Assembly (NCBI GenBank): GCA_947463395.1
Contig: CANHRV010000007.1
Coordinates: 1 to 21,571, forward strand
Source: Opitutia bacterium
GTDB taxonomy: Bacteria > Verrucomicrobiota > Verrucomicrobiia > Opitutales > UBA953
DNA: 21,571 bases
Direction: 5' to 3'
Under the pieces are notes generated by a model. It was not told the origin of the DNA, searched no databases, and was given only the letters and a program-made list of their open reading frames with translations. Both the position numbers and the translations under genes were made by a program. Of the stretch, positions 1 to 7,506 are shown one piece after another; position 1 is the first letter of the stretch; each line of letters opens with the position of its first letter.

Positions 1-64
1 CATTCGCCAAAAGTTTAACGCTAAATCCTCATAGAGTTACTCGTTTTTCGAGGAAGTTAGCCTA

Positions 65-105
65 AAACCCTCGCTCAATTAAACTTGAGCGAGGGTTTCT
101 TGTTT
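65..105 (+). terminator. Rho-independent terminator of the upstream unit
   Basis: A perfect 14-bp inverted repeat (65-78 pairs with 85-98, stem sequence AAACCCTCGCTCAA) encloses a 6-base loop and is followed by a T-rich run (TTCTTGTTT). This is the form of an intrinsic terminator. It presumably ends a + strand gene whose 3' end lies within the first 64 bases or just before the window. It insulates the thioredoxin-like pair that starts 26 bases later. Confidence 0.9.
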
Positions 106-130
106 ATAGCATAAGAAGTCCATTCCAACT

Positions 131-730
131 ATGAATCGATTCATTCAAACTATTTCTATTGTTTGTTCGTTATCCGCTGCCTTTATTTTCTCGGGTTGCA
201 AAAAATCTGAAGAAAAGAAACCCGAAGGTGCACCGCAGGCTACCGCCTCGACCAGTAAAACACTTAGACGTGGTGATATCGCACCTCAGTCACGTCCCGA
301 AATCCAAGTTCAAGGAGAACCCGTTCGTGAGTTTGAAAAAGGAAAACTTTACGTCTTTGCTTGCTGGGCTACTTGGTCCGATCCCTCAGTAAGGGCAATT
401 TCACAACTCAATCAGTTTCACCGCAATCTCAACTCCCAAGGCGTTGTGGTTACTGGTATCAGCATCTGGGAAGCAGACGCTGAAGGTGATAAACCCGAAA
501 TCTCTGCATCGAGCGTCAGAAGCTTTATCGCCAGCGGTCGGTCGGAAAAAATTGAGTACGCTCTCGCTGTAACAGGTAAATCTTTCTACAACGATTGGGT
601 TCGAAATGGTGGAGTCTTTGAAGTACCCTATATCTTCGTCGTCAATGGCGACGGAGTTCTCCTTTGGACAGGCAAACCTGATGCCCTGACGGAGGATATG
701 CTGAAATATTATCTCACCTATAAACCCTAA
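131..730 (+). CDS. Thioredoxin-fold lipoprotein lacking the active-site cysteines
   Basis: This is a 199-residue protein with a lipoprotein signal: a short basic start, a hydrophobic stretch and an FSGC lipobox with the lipidated cysteine at residue 23. A charged linker (about 24-45) leads to a TlpA/thioredoxin-like domain (about 46-195). The active-site region reads CWATW-SDPS, so the usual W-CxxC is W-SDPS at 82-86 and both redox cysteines are serine. The fold is otherwise kept, including the Val-Pro (165-166) that normally forms the cis-proline loop. Known family members reduce disulfides in the envelope; I infer this copy cannot, and may instead be a structural or binding partner. It is a close paralogue of the next gene (shared RPEIQ-QGEPV and FEKGK stretches), which starts 10 bases after its stop, so the two look like a tandem duplication in one operon. 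Confidence 0.85.
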   Translation: MNRFIQTISIVCSLSAAFIFSGCKKSEEKKPEGAPQATASTSKTLRRGDIAPQSRPEIQVQGEPVREFEKGKLYVFACWATWSDPSVRAISQLNQFHRNLNSQGVVVTGISIWEADAEGDKPEISASSVRSFIASGRSEKIEYALAVTGKSFYNDWVRNGGVFEVPYIFVVNGDGVLLWTGKPDALTEDMLKYYLTYKP

Positions 731-740
731 TCCCACCTCC

Positions 741-1835
741 ATGATACGTTCTCTTTTAGCGTGGTTTTGCTGCGCCGTCGTCTCTCACGCAAACACGCTA
801 AAAGTCGGCGATCAAGTTCCCGACACTCGCCCCGAGATTCAAATCCAGGGCGAGCCAGTGAAGGCATTCGAGAAAGGTAAGATTTATATTTTCGAATGCT
901 GGGCCACTTGGTGCCCACCTTGTGTCGCCTCCATTCCCCACCTCAATGAACTCCATCGCAAGATGGGCCCTAAAGGAGTCGTCATTACAGGGGTAAATGT
1001 CTGGGAGGGAGAGAAAAGTCCCGAAGCTGCGGATAAAGTTCGCGAATTCGTTAAGAATAAAGGCGACAAGATGTCCTATGCCGTCGCGATTGGTGGCAAT
1101 CAGTTCATGAAGGACTGGCTGGAAGCGGCTCGAGTGGAAGGCATCCCTCACGCATTTATCGTTAATGGCAACGGAAAGTTAATCTGGGAAGGCCACCCTG
1201 CTGAACTTAACGAAGAAATGCTGGGCGATATGATTACAGGAACTTTTTCACCCGAAAAAAGCCAAGCCCAGTCAACTGAGGCAGAAAAACAAATTAATAC
1301 CGCCCGTGAAAAATTCGCTCAACTCGACCAAGCTATCGCCAAAAAAGATTGGGCGCTTGCTGAAAAAATTGCTCCAGAACTGATTGTCCTCTTGCCCGAA
1401 AAAAATCGCGAGGAAATGAGACGACAACTCGATTTCACCATCGCTTACGGCAAAGGCGACCAGGCTAAAATTTACAGCCACCTCGAAAAAATGGCCGAAG
1501 AGAAAAAATCTGATCCTAATATCCTGAATGAAATCGCTTGGGATATTATTACGAATCCCCTTTTTGAGAAAAACGTAAATCTCGCTTTGGCTGAAAAGTG
1601 CGCCACCCAAGCCGCTCAGATTACGAAAGAAGAAAATCCAGAAATCCTCGATACCCTTGCCCGAGTCCGCTTCATGCAAGGCAACAAGGATGGAGCAATC
1701 CAGTTACAAGAAAAAGCAATCGCCAAAGCATCTTATACGACCTTGAAGGAAGAACTTCAGTCGACTCTCGACTCTTATAAAAAGGGAGTCCTTCCCAAAA
1801 TCAACGAGGAGACTACCGTCGAAAGCCCCAAGTAG
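741..1835 (+). CDS. TlpA-like thiol-disulfide oxidoreductase with helical C-terminal extension
   Basis: This is a 364-residue exported protein. An N-terminal signal peptide (about 1-17, ending SHA) is followed by a TlpA/ResA-type thioredoxin domain (about 18-165). The active site WCPPC spans 57-61 (Cys58 and Cys61) and the cis-proline is Pro136 in EGIPHAF. Such proteins reduce disulfides in periplasmic partners such as apocytochromes. Residues about 175-364 form an alanine- and lysine-rich, all-helical tail that looks like degenerate TPR repeats and may bind a partner. Without a lipobox it is probably soluble in the periplasm. It lies 10 bases downstream of its cysteine-less paralogue. No Shine-Dalgarno motif precedes the ATG. 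The fold assignment is firm; the physiological substrate is unknown. Confidence 0.88.
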   Translation: MIRSLLAWFCCAVVSHANTLKVGDQVPDTRPEIQIQGEPVKAFEKGKIYIFECWATWCPPCVASIPHLNELHRKMGPKGVVITGVNVWEGEKSPEAADKVREFVKNKGDKMSYAVAIGGNQFMKDWLEAARVEGIPHAFIVNGNGKLIWEGHPAELNEEMLGDMITGTFSPEKSQAQSTEAEKQINTAREKFAQLDQAIAKKDWALAEKIAPELIVLLPEKNREEMRRQLDFTIAYGKGDQAKIYSHLEKMAEEKKSDPNILNEIAWDIITNPLFEKNVNLALAEKCATQAAQITKEENPEILDTLARVRFMQGNKDGAIQLQEKAIAKASYTTLKEELQSTLDSYKKGVLPKINEETTVESPK

Positions 1836-1921
1836 ATGGTGGGCGCTAACGATAGCCCTTAGGGAACCGTCGATTCACGCTTTCATTTCCTAAAGGGTTG
1901 GGCCATAGTCTGGCCATACCA

Positions 1922-3346
1922 ATGACCCAACGCTCTGCAACCGATCGTGCTCGCTCTGCTTTGCATCTGCGTCTTCTTGCCTTACAACGACGGGCCATTG
2001 AAAAAAATCGAGGTGTGATTATTCTTATTGGCGGAAATGATCGTCTCGGAGCCTCCGAATTAGCCAATCAGTTACACGAATGGTTTGATGCTCGATTGGT
2101 TCGGCTTTGCGCCCCAGACGTTGAACTACCTGAGGTGACCCAAAAACCTTTTCTTTGGCCTTACTGGAACCAAGTCCCCCCACAAGGTCATTCTCTCATT
2201 GTCGTAGGCGATTGGGTCACTCGAACAGTCATCGCTGCCACACAAGGTGACCTCGATGGAGAGTCTTTACGCAAGAGAATCAAAGGAATTAAAAATTTCG
2301 AAGAAACTTTGGCGGATAATCAAATTGTTCTCTGCAAGATCTGGATTGATACTCCGGAGAAATCTCTGCGTAAACGACTGCGGGAAGCAAAAAAGTCTGA
2401 TGCCGCAAACTGGGTCGTCAGCGCCGAAGATGAACTTTTAACCAAAACGAAATCTCACGAATTAGCGAAACAGATTCGCTCGAGTTCATCTGGCAAAGGC
2501 ATGAACTGGAAAGTGGTTAACGGATCCGATGCCAAACATCGTGACTTACTCGCTGGACGAAGCATCGTTCAACAAATCTCCATTGGACTCCGTCGTCGAC
2601 AAACCAAGGTCCGCAAATCCAATGGCCGCCCCCACGGCTTACTGGAAAGTGCGACGAGTACTGAACCGCTGACCAAGAAAGATTACAACCAACAGATGAC
2701 CAAACTTCAAAACCGATTTGGTCGGCTCTCTCGCCTCGCTGCAAAAAAAGGTCTTTCCACCATTATCGCCCTCGAAGGAGTCGATGCCGCAGGCAAAGGT
2801 GGCATCATTCGACGTTTAGTCGCCAAAGCCGATGCGGCTCATTACCAAGTTCACCCTACCGCAGCTCCCACTGCCGACGAAAAAGCTCGTCACTACCTGT
2901 GGCGTTTTTGGAATAAAATTCCTGCCGCTGGTCACGTCGCCATCTTTGATCGCTCTTGGTACGGTCGAGTGATGGTGGAACGGGTCGAAGGTTTTGCTCG
3001 AACCGACGAATGGTCCCGCGCTTACGGCGAAATTAACCACTTCGAAACTCAACTCGCCGAAGCGGGTGATATCGTCCTTAAGTTTTGGATTAATATTTCT
3101 AAAGAAGAACAATTACGTCGTTTCCGTAGCCGCGAAGAGTCTCCGCACAAACGACATAAGATGACAAAGGAAGACTATCGAAATCGAAAGAATTGGGAAT
3201 TAAATCAGCGGGCCGCGGAGGATATGATTGCCCGAACCGACACGCCACACGCACCTTGGCACGTCATCCCAGGGAATGATAAACGCCACGCCCGCATCAT
3301 GGTACTCAAAGCGGTTTGTCGCGCTTTGTCAGACCGTCTGGATTAA
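1922..3346 (+). CDS. Two-domain PPK2-family polyphosphate:AMP phosphotransferase (Pap-like)
   Basis: This is a 474-residue protein from the ATG; a TTG eight codons upstream would give 482. It is built of two fused PPK2 (thymidylate-kinase-like P-loop) domains, the arrangement known from polyphosphate:AMP phosphotransferases, which make ADP from AMP and polyphosphate in the cytoplasm. The C-terminal domain (about 245-474) carries the full motif set: Walker A GVDAAGKGG (286-294), the DRSWYGRV loop (343-350) and the lid region PHKRHKMTKED (408-418). In the N-terminal domain (about 25-230) the corresponding sites are degenerate: GGNDRLGAS (37-45) has no P-loop lysine and GDWVTRT stands where DRSWYGR should be. 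I infer that only the C-terminal half is catalytic. The length fits the two-domain subgroup. AMP rather than ADP as acceptor is inferred from this architecture. The 3' end overlaps mutY by 41 bases on the opposite strand. Confidence 0.88.
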   Translation: MTQRSATDRARSALHLRLLALQRRAIEKNRGVIILIGGNDRLGASELANQLHEWFDARLVRLCAPDVELPEVTQKPFLWPYWNQVPPQGHSLIVVGDWVTRTVIAATQGDLDGESLRKRIKGIKNFEETLADNQIVLCKIWIDTPEKSLRKRLREAKKSDAANWVVSAEDELLTKTKSHELAKQIRSSSSGKGMNWKVVNGSDAKHRDLLAGRSIVQQISIGLRRRQTKVRKSNGRPHGLLESATSTEPLTKKDYNQQMTKLQNRFGRLSRLAAKKGLSTIIALEGVDAAGKGGIIRRLVAKADAAHYQVHPTAAPTADEKARHYLWRFWNKIPAAGHVAIFDRSWYGRVMVERVEGFARTDEWSRAYGEINHFETQLAEAGDIVLKFWINISKEEQLRRFRSREESPHKRHKMTKEDYRNRKNWELNQRAAEDMIARTDTPHAPWHVIPGNDKRHARIMVLKAVCRALSDRLD

Positions 3347-4373
3347 GCCAATCGCGAAGCCAACGAAGGTGTGGACCAGTCAAGGCGGCGTCCGTTAATT
3401 GATTAAGTTTCACCCATTCTAATTCTGGATTTTTTGCCGAGTGTCTTCGTATATCCACATCGGCTTTAATGTGATAAATCTGTTCTTCATAGGTCACTGA
3501 ACCAATCGTTCTTCGTTTACTCAACGAAGGGGATGAAGGTGGATTTATCGCCAAATCCGAAAGCAAAGGAATTTCCGCCATACCCGCTAAACGACGAGCA
3601 GAAAGTGGATATCGTTTTATCAATAATTTCTCTGATTGTAAAACCAGAGCACGATGAACCACAACCTTGCGGGAAGTTTTAGCGGCAAACTTTGGTAATC
3701 TCTCCGCTATGCCTAGAGCTTTCGCTTGGCACCAACGAGCAACGGGACAGTGCACACAGTCGGGTGAAGTTTTTCGACAAACCAGAGCCCCCAGCTCCAT
3801 CATCGCCTGATTAAAATCTCCGGGTTTACGTGTATCAATGAGAGCATTGGCCAATGGCGTGAAATCTTTCACGGATGCAGAACGGTCAAGCCACTGTTTT
3901 TGTGAAGCGGTTAAGCGAGCTAACACCCGCACTACATTGCCATCCACTACCGCTACAGGATCCGCAAAAGAGATACTGGCAATCGCTGCGGCCGTGTAAG
4001 GCCCAACACCCTTAAATTTTTCCCACTCCTTAGCCGTACGCGGAGGATTTTTTTGTTCCACCACTTGGCGAGCCAATTGCCATAAATGACGGGCTCGACT
4101 GTAATAACCCAAACCCGCCCAGGCTGCTAAAACTTCACTCTCTTTTGCCTGAGCCAAAGCTGCAAAATCGGGCCACTTTTTTACCCACTTTTCGAAATAA
4201 GGTATCACGGTCGCTATCTGGGTCTGTTGAGACATTAACTCCGAGACTACCGTGCGGTAGGCCGAGGTTTTTTTGCGCCAAGGCAAAGGACGATGATTCT
4301 TAAAAAACCACAGTAGCAAGGACTTGCGAAAGGCTGGTGCCGCAGAAATGAGTTTGGGTTCGCCAAAAGACAT
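3306..4373 (-). CDS. mutY: A/G-specific adenine DNA glycosylase MutY
   Basis: MutY removes adenine mispaired with 8-oxoguanine or guanine in DNA. From the ATG at 4373 it is 355 residues, the usual length; a GTG/TTG-type extension to 4457 would run into the rnhC leader and adds no conserved sequence. The catalytic glutamate is Glu45 (SELMSQQTQI), the helix-hairpin-helix is GVGPYTA (122-128) with Asp144 in VVDGNVVRV, and the [4Fe-4S] ligands Cys199, 206, 209 and 215 have the exact CX6CX2CX5C spacing. The Nudix-like C-terminal domain (about 232-345) is present, but the FSH recognition motif appears as VTY (293-295). The gene is divergent from rnhC and convergent with the polyphosphate kinase gene, whose last 41 bases it overlaps. 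Confidence 0.95.
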   Translation of the reverse strand: MSFGEPKLISAAPAFRKSLLLWFFKNHRPLPWRKKTSAYRTVVSELMSQQTQIATVIPYFEKWVKKWPDFAALAQAKESEVLAAWAGLGYYSRARHLWQLARQVVEQKNPPRTAKEWEKFKGVGPYTAAAIASISFADPVAVVDGNVVRVLARLTASQKQWLDRSASVKDFTPLANALIDTRKPGDFNQAMMELGALVCRKTSPDCVHCPVARWCQAKALGIAERLPKFAAKTSRKVVVHRALVLQSEKLLIKRYPLSARRLAGMAEIPLLSDLAINPPSSPSLSKRRTIGSVTYEEQIYHIKADVDIRRHSAKNPELEWVKLNQLTDAALTGPHLRWLRDWLNPDGLTKRDKPL

Positions 4374-4471
4374 GGGATGGGGCTGGATTAAAACACCAAC
4401 TCCCCTAGACCTTGAGGGCAATGAAGAGAAAAGCAAAGCCGGACTCCGAAGACTCACCGAAAAAGGTTACG

Positions 4472-5434
4472 ATGCATACCGTCAAACTAGATGCTTCGCA
4501 GGCCGAAAAGCTTCGCCACCTTTGCACCGATAAGGGTTGGGTGAGCGCAGTCGTTGATCACGCCGCTTTTGCTTTCAAAGGCCCTCAAATCAATGTGGTT
4601 CACTATCAATCAGGCAAATGCGTCATCTCGGGCAAAGGCACCGAAGAGTTTGTGAAATTCATCCTCGAGCCTGAAGTCACCGGCCAAGCAGTTTTAGGCT
4701 ACGAGGCAGAATTGAATCCTGAATGGTTCGAAGAACACGCTGGTCTCGACGAATCAGGAAAGGGCGATTTATTTGGTCCAGTGATTTCTGCCTGCGTTAT
4801 CGCTAATGGCGATACGGTGAAGCAGTGGATTAAACAAGGTATCAAAGATTCCAAAAAACTTACCGATGGTCGTATTGCTGAGTTAGATAAAATGATTCGT
4901 GAGACACCGGGAGTAGCGGTGCGTACGACGTTTGCGCGGATGGCGAAGTATAACGAGTTACATTCACGCTTCGGTAAAAACCTGAATCGTCTTCTCGCTT
5001 GGATGCATGCAACCTCATGCGAAGAAGCCTTAAAAGCCTATGAACAATTGCATGGTCGTCGACCTGCTTGGGGTTTACTCGATCAATTCTCGGAAGAACC
5101 TCTCGTGCAAAAAGAGTTAGCCAGGAAAAATGTTAACTTTGACCTACGTATGCGCACGAAAGCCGAATCTGATCCAGTCGTAGCCGCCGCTTCCATCGTT
5201 GCCCGTGCCGCATTCGTCCGCGAGCTCGAACGCTTATCCGCCGATGGAAATGTCAAACTTCCCAAAGGTTCTGGAGCTGATGCCAAAGCTGCTGCCATGG
5301 AACTCGTCGGACGTCTCGGTCCGGCTATTTTAGTCAATTTTGCAAAACTACATTTCCGAACCGCCTACGAAGCGAGAGGACTTGAACCTCCTGAAGCGAA
5401 ACCCTTTATCCGAGGCCGCAAAAAAGCGGAATAA
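4472..5434 (+). CDS. rnhC: Ribonuclease HIII
   Basis: This enzyme cleaves the RNA strand of RNA-DNA hybrids (R-loops, primers). From the ATG at 4472 it has 320 residues, close to the family's usual size, with an AAAAGG Shine-Dalgarno-like motif five bases upstream. Other in-frame starts are ATG 4421 (337 aa) and TTG 4412. Residues about 1-75 correspond to the TBP-like substrate-binding domain of RNase HIII. The catalytic domain begins with GLDESGKGDLFGP (about 91-103), the DEsGKGD form that marks HIII rather than HII, and continues with IKDSKKL (124-130), a GLLDQF segment and the ESDPVVAAASIVARA helix. Its stop codon is followed, in the same frame, by the TTG start of rnhB. Confidence 0.93.
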   Translation: MHTVKLDASQAEKLRHLCTDKGWVSAVVDHAAFAFKGPQINVVHYQSGKCVISGKGTEEFVKFILEPEVTGQAVLGYEAELNPEWFEEHAGLDESGKGDLFGPVISACVIANGDTVKQWIKQGIKDSKKLTDGRIAELDKMIRETPGVAVRTTFARMAKYNELHSRFGKNLNRLLAWMHATSCEEALKAYEQLHGRRPAWGLLDQFSEEPLVQKELARKNVNFDLRMRTKAESDPVVAAASIVARAAFVRELERLSADGNVKLPKGSGADAKAAAMELVGRLGPAILVNFAKLHFRTAYEARGLEPPEAKPFIRGRKKAE

Positions 5435-5437
5435 TCT

Positions 5438-6187
5438 TTGGCGTCACTGGCACAGTTTGACCGCAAAAAAGGCAACGGTCGGCCTGGCATCACGGGCATC
5501 GATGAAGCGGGGCGAGGATCGCTTTGTGGGCCTGTTGTCGCCGCAGCCGTGTTTTTAGATGCAGGATTTTACGGCGAACCTCGCTGGGTAAGAAAAGTTT
5601 CTGGTGCCAACGATTCCAAAAAACTCTCTCCAGCTAAACGACTCGAACTCCATCAAACAGTCATGGAAATGCAGAGCGAAGGAAAACTTCGTGCGGTTTG
5701 GGCAGAAGCTTCGGTCTTAGAAATCTCCGCACATAATATTTTAGGGGCTACACGACTAGCCATGGGAAGATGTCTAACGCAATTGGCTCAAGGAGCGATG
5801 GCCAATCTCTACGCCGCCGCGGGTACAGAAGGTGAGTTATTTGGAAGAAGCGATGAGCGAAACATATTAGTCCTCGTCGATGGTCTTCCGTTACGACCCT
5901 TTAGTTGGGCACACGAAGCAGTCAAAAAAGGTGATGGTAAAAGTCTGGCCATTGCACTGGCCTCCATTGTGGCAAAGGTTGAGCGCGACCGTTTACTAAC
6001 AGAAATGGACACCCAATACCCTGACTATGGATTTGCGAATCATAAAGGCTATGGCACGCCCGACCACGTTGAAGTTTTGCGACGACTGGGGGCCTGCCCT
6101 GCCCATCGTGAGTTATTTGTCCGTGGAATTTTGGCAGGGGAAGAACCTCCACCCGAGTCCCACCCCGAGTTCGATTTCAACGCTTAA
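5438..6187 (+). CDS. rnhB: Ribonuclease HII
   Basis: RNase HII is the junction ribonuclease that starts removal of single ribonucleotides misincorporated in DNA. It has 249 residues. The start must be TTG 5438: the rnhC stop lies in the same frame four bases earlier, and the only other candidate before the catalytic core is a CTG. Motifs are GIDEAGRGSLCGPV (20-33; Asp22, Glu23), NDSKKLS (58-64), LVDGLPL with Asp148, GDGKSLAIALASIVAKVERD (165-184; probable fourth acid Asp166) and the family signature YPDYGFANHKGY (194-205). About 25 extra residues around 120-145 lengthen the middle. It is probably cotranscribed with rnhC. It ends exactly where the convergent bioC ends, with no intergenic base. 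Confidence 0.93.
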   Translation: MASLAQFDRKKGNGRPGITGIDEAGRGSLCGPVVAAAVFLDAGFYGEPRWVRKVSGANDSKKLSPAKRLELHQTVMEMQSEGKLRAVWAEASVLEISAHNILGATRLAMGRCLTQLAQGAMANLYAAAGTEGELFGRSDERNILVLVDGLPLRPFSWAHEAVKKGDGKSLAIALASIVAKVERDRLLTEMDTQYPDYGFANHKGYGTPDHVEVLRRLGACPAHRELFVRGILAGEEPPPESHPEFDFNA

Positions 6188-6889
6188 TTAAACCGCAACA
6201 GCATCGATCAACAACCAAGCCCAAGTAGCGACAACGCCATTATCCTTGGGATGTAATCGATCGTAATCGCGAATCAATGCGCGCAAGGTGCCAGGACTCA
6301 TCCGCGGTGCACCGGTGACTCCGCTACCGTGTAAGGCACGAAATAAATCAATCGCTGAAGGATAAATTTCTTCTGATTCCAAAACTCCGTGGGCTTTTAC
6401 TTCAAAGTGCGCATGACTCAAAATTTGCAACCATTGAGCCTCATCTCTCCAGCGCAAAGGCCCCTCCCCCATCAAATCTCTTAACTCATACAGACAGGGG
6501 TCACACGGAATACCCAATAAAAGCCGGCCATTTTTCGGCAAAGCATCGTGCCAATACTTTAAGACCGTGGCGGGATCAGGGGCCCAATGTAAAAGACCGG
6601 AGGAAGCAATGGCAGGAGCGGAGGGAATTTTAGTAAACGCGTTGCGCACACTCCAAACGGCATTTGGTGCATTCATCTTACCGACAGCGACCATCGCCGG
6701 TGAATTATCTGTTGCTTCAACCGAGGCTCCTTGAGCCAATAAGGCGCTCGTTAAAAATCCCGTTCCTGCCCCTAACTCGAGCACCTTGTCACCAAGATGA
6801 AAAGGAGCAAACGCGGCCAAGGCCTCGGCAAATCGACGCTGCGGAGCCGCATGTTGATCGTAACTATGGGCATGATCGTCGAAACGCAT
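6188..6889 (-). CDS. bioC: Malonyl-ACP O-methyltransferase BioC
   Basis: BioC methylates malonyl-ACP with S-adenosylmethionine, disguising it as a fatty-acid primer so that the fatty-acid machinery can build pimeloyl-ACP methyl ester. The 233-residue protein shows the BioC N-terminal pattern (HAHSYDQHAAPQRRFAEAL, 6-24), SAM motif I LELGAGTG (37-44), an acidic residue at the end of strand 2 (ATDNSPAM) and the LHWAPD loop (100-105). Its FRALHGSGVTGA segment (183-194) resembles the LRALKxxGA stretch typical of BioC rather than of generic methyltransferases. It is the last gene of the biotin operon; its ATG overlaps the stop of the upstream esterase gene by one base (TAATG), suggesting coupled translation. 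Confidence 0.88.
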   Translation of the reverse strand: MRFDDHAHSYDQHAAPQRRFAEALAAFAPFHLGDKVLELGAGTGFLTSALLAQGASVEATDNSPAMVAVGKMNAPNAVWSVRNAFTKIPSAPAIASSGLLHWAPDPATVLKYWHDALPKNGRLLLGIPCDPCLYELRDLMGEGPLRWRDEAQWLQILSHAHFEVKAHGVLESEEIYPSAIDLFRALHGSGVTGAPRMSPGTLRALIRDYDRLHPKDNGVVATWAWLLIDAVAV

Positions 6890-7506
6890 TAGAGTGAAGT
6901 GGAACTGTTTAAAAAATCGGGGAGGTGATGGCCGATGCCTTCAATTATCTGACAACCCACGATGGCCTGACAAACCCCTTCGGGATTTAGGAGCGGATCT
7001 TCGGATCCAACAAAGGCTTCCCAGCCCGAAGGCAACCCCTGCCGTGCATAACTAATTAACGAAAGACCCGCTGGCTCAGCCAAAATATCAAGGCCCGCGA
7101 GCAAGTGTTCTAACTCATAGGGCAACTTAGCCTCGGGCATAACTGGCAAACCAGCCCGTTGCCGAAAATCGGCTAAAGCAGGCAAAGGGTCTTTTCCCAA
7201 CCAACGGCGAAGCCAACGCACTTGCGTTTCACTAACCTTGCCACATTTGCCATGTTCAGAACAAAAAGAAGTAAAGGGAGCGATTAATAAAGCTCGTGCA
7301 GGTAGTCTCACCCCACGTGCCGCGGCTTCATACAATAAATGGGCTCCGAGTGACCAGCCAATCACAGCATCGCATGTCATTAAATTCTCCGCCGCCCCAA
7401 AGACAGGTGGATAAATAATATGCTGTGCATCAGGTGCATGAGCCACCGCAATGGGGCGTAACTCCTCTAAAGAAATTCCCCAACCACCTATCCAACCGAT
7501 TTTCAC
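6889..7506 (-). CDS. BioH-like alpha/beta hydrolase, candidate pimeloyl-ACP methyl ester esterase
   Basis: This is a small alpha/beta hydrolase of 205 residues, starting with GTG. The nucleophile elbow is GWSLGA (50-55; Ser52). Probable partners are Asp170 (GSEDPL) and His193 or His194 (EGIGHHLPDF), giving a complete catalytic triad. The N-terminal IGGWG resembles the oxyanion-loop HGWG of BioH. Its place between bioF and bioC makes it the obvious enzyme to hydrolyse pimeloyl-ACP methyl ester and stop chain elongation. It is shorter than E. coli BioH (about 256 residues), with a reduced lid region, and does not look like BioG. The biochemical role is therefore inferred mainly from context. 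The GTG overlaps the bioF stop (GTGA), and its own stop overlaps the bioC start. Confidence 0.78.
   Translation of the reverse strand: MKIGWIGGWGISLEELRPIAVAHAPDAQHIIYPPVFGAAENLMTCDAVIGWSLGAHLLYEAAARGVRLPARALLIAPFTSFCSEHGKCGKVSETQVRWLRRWLGKDPLPALADFRQRAGLPVMPEAKLPYELEHLLAGLDILAEPAGLSLISYARQGLPSGWEAFVGSEDPLLNPEGVCQAIVGCQIIEGIGHHLPDFLNSSTSL

Noticed and set aside
3..65. Possible C-terminal 20 codons of an upstream + strand gene, ending TAA just before the terminator
   Set aside because: All three frames reach a stop within the first 65 bases, so the correct frame cannot be chosen from so short a piece.
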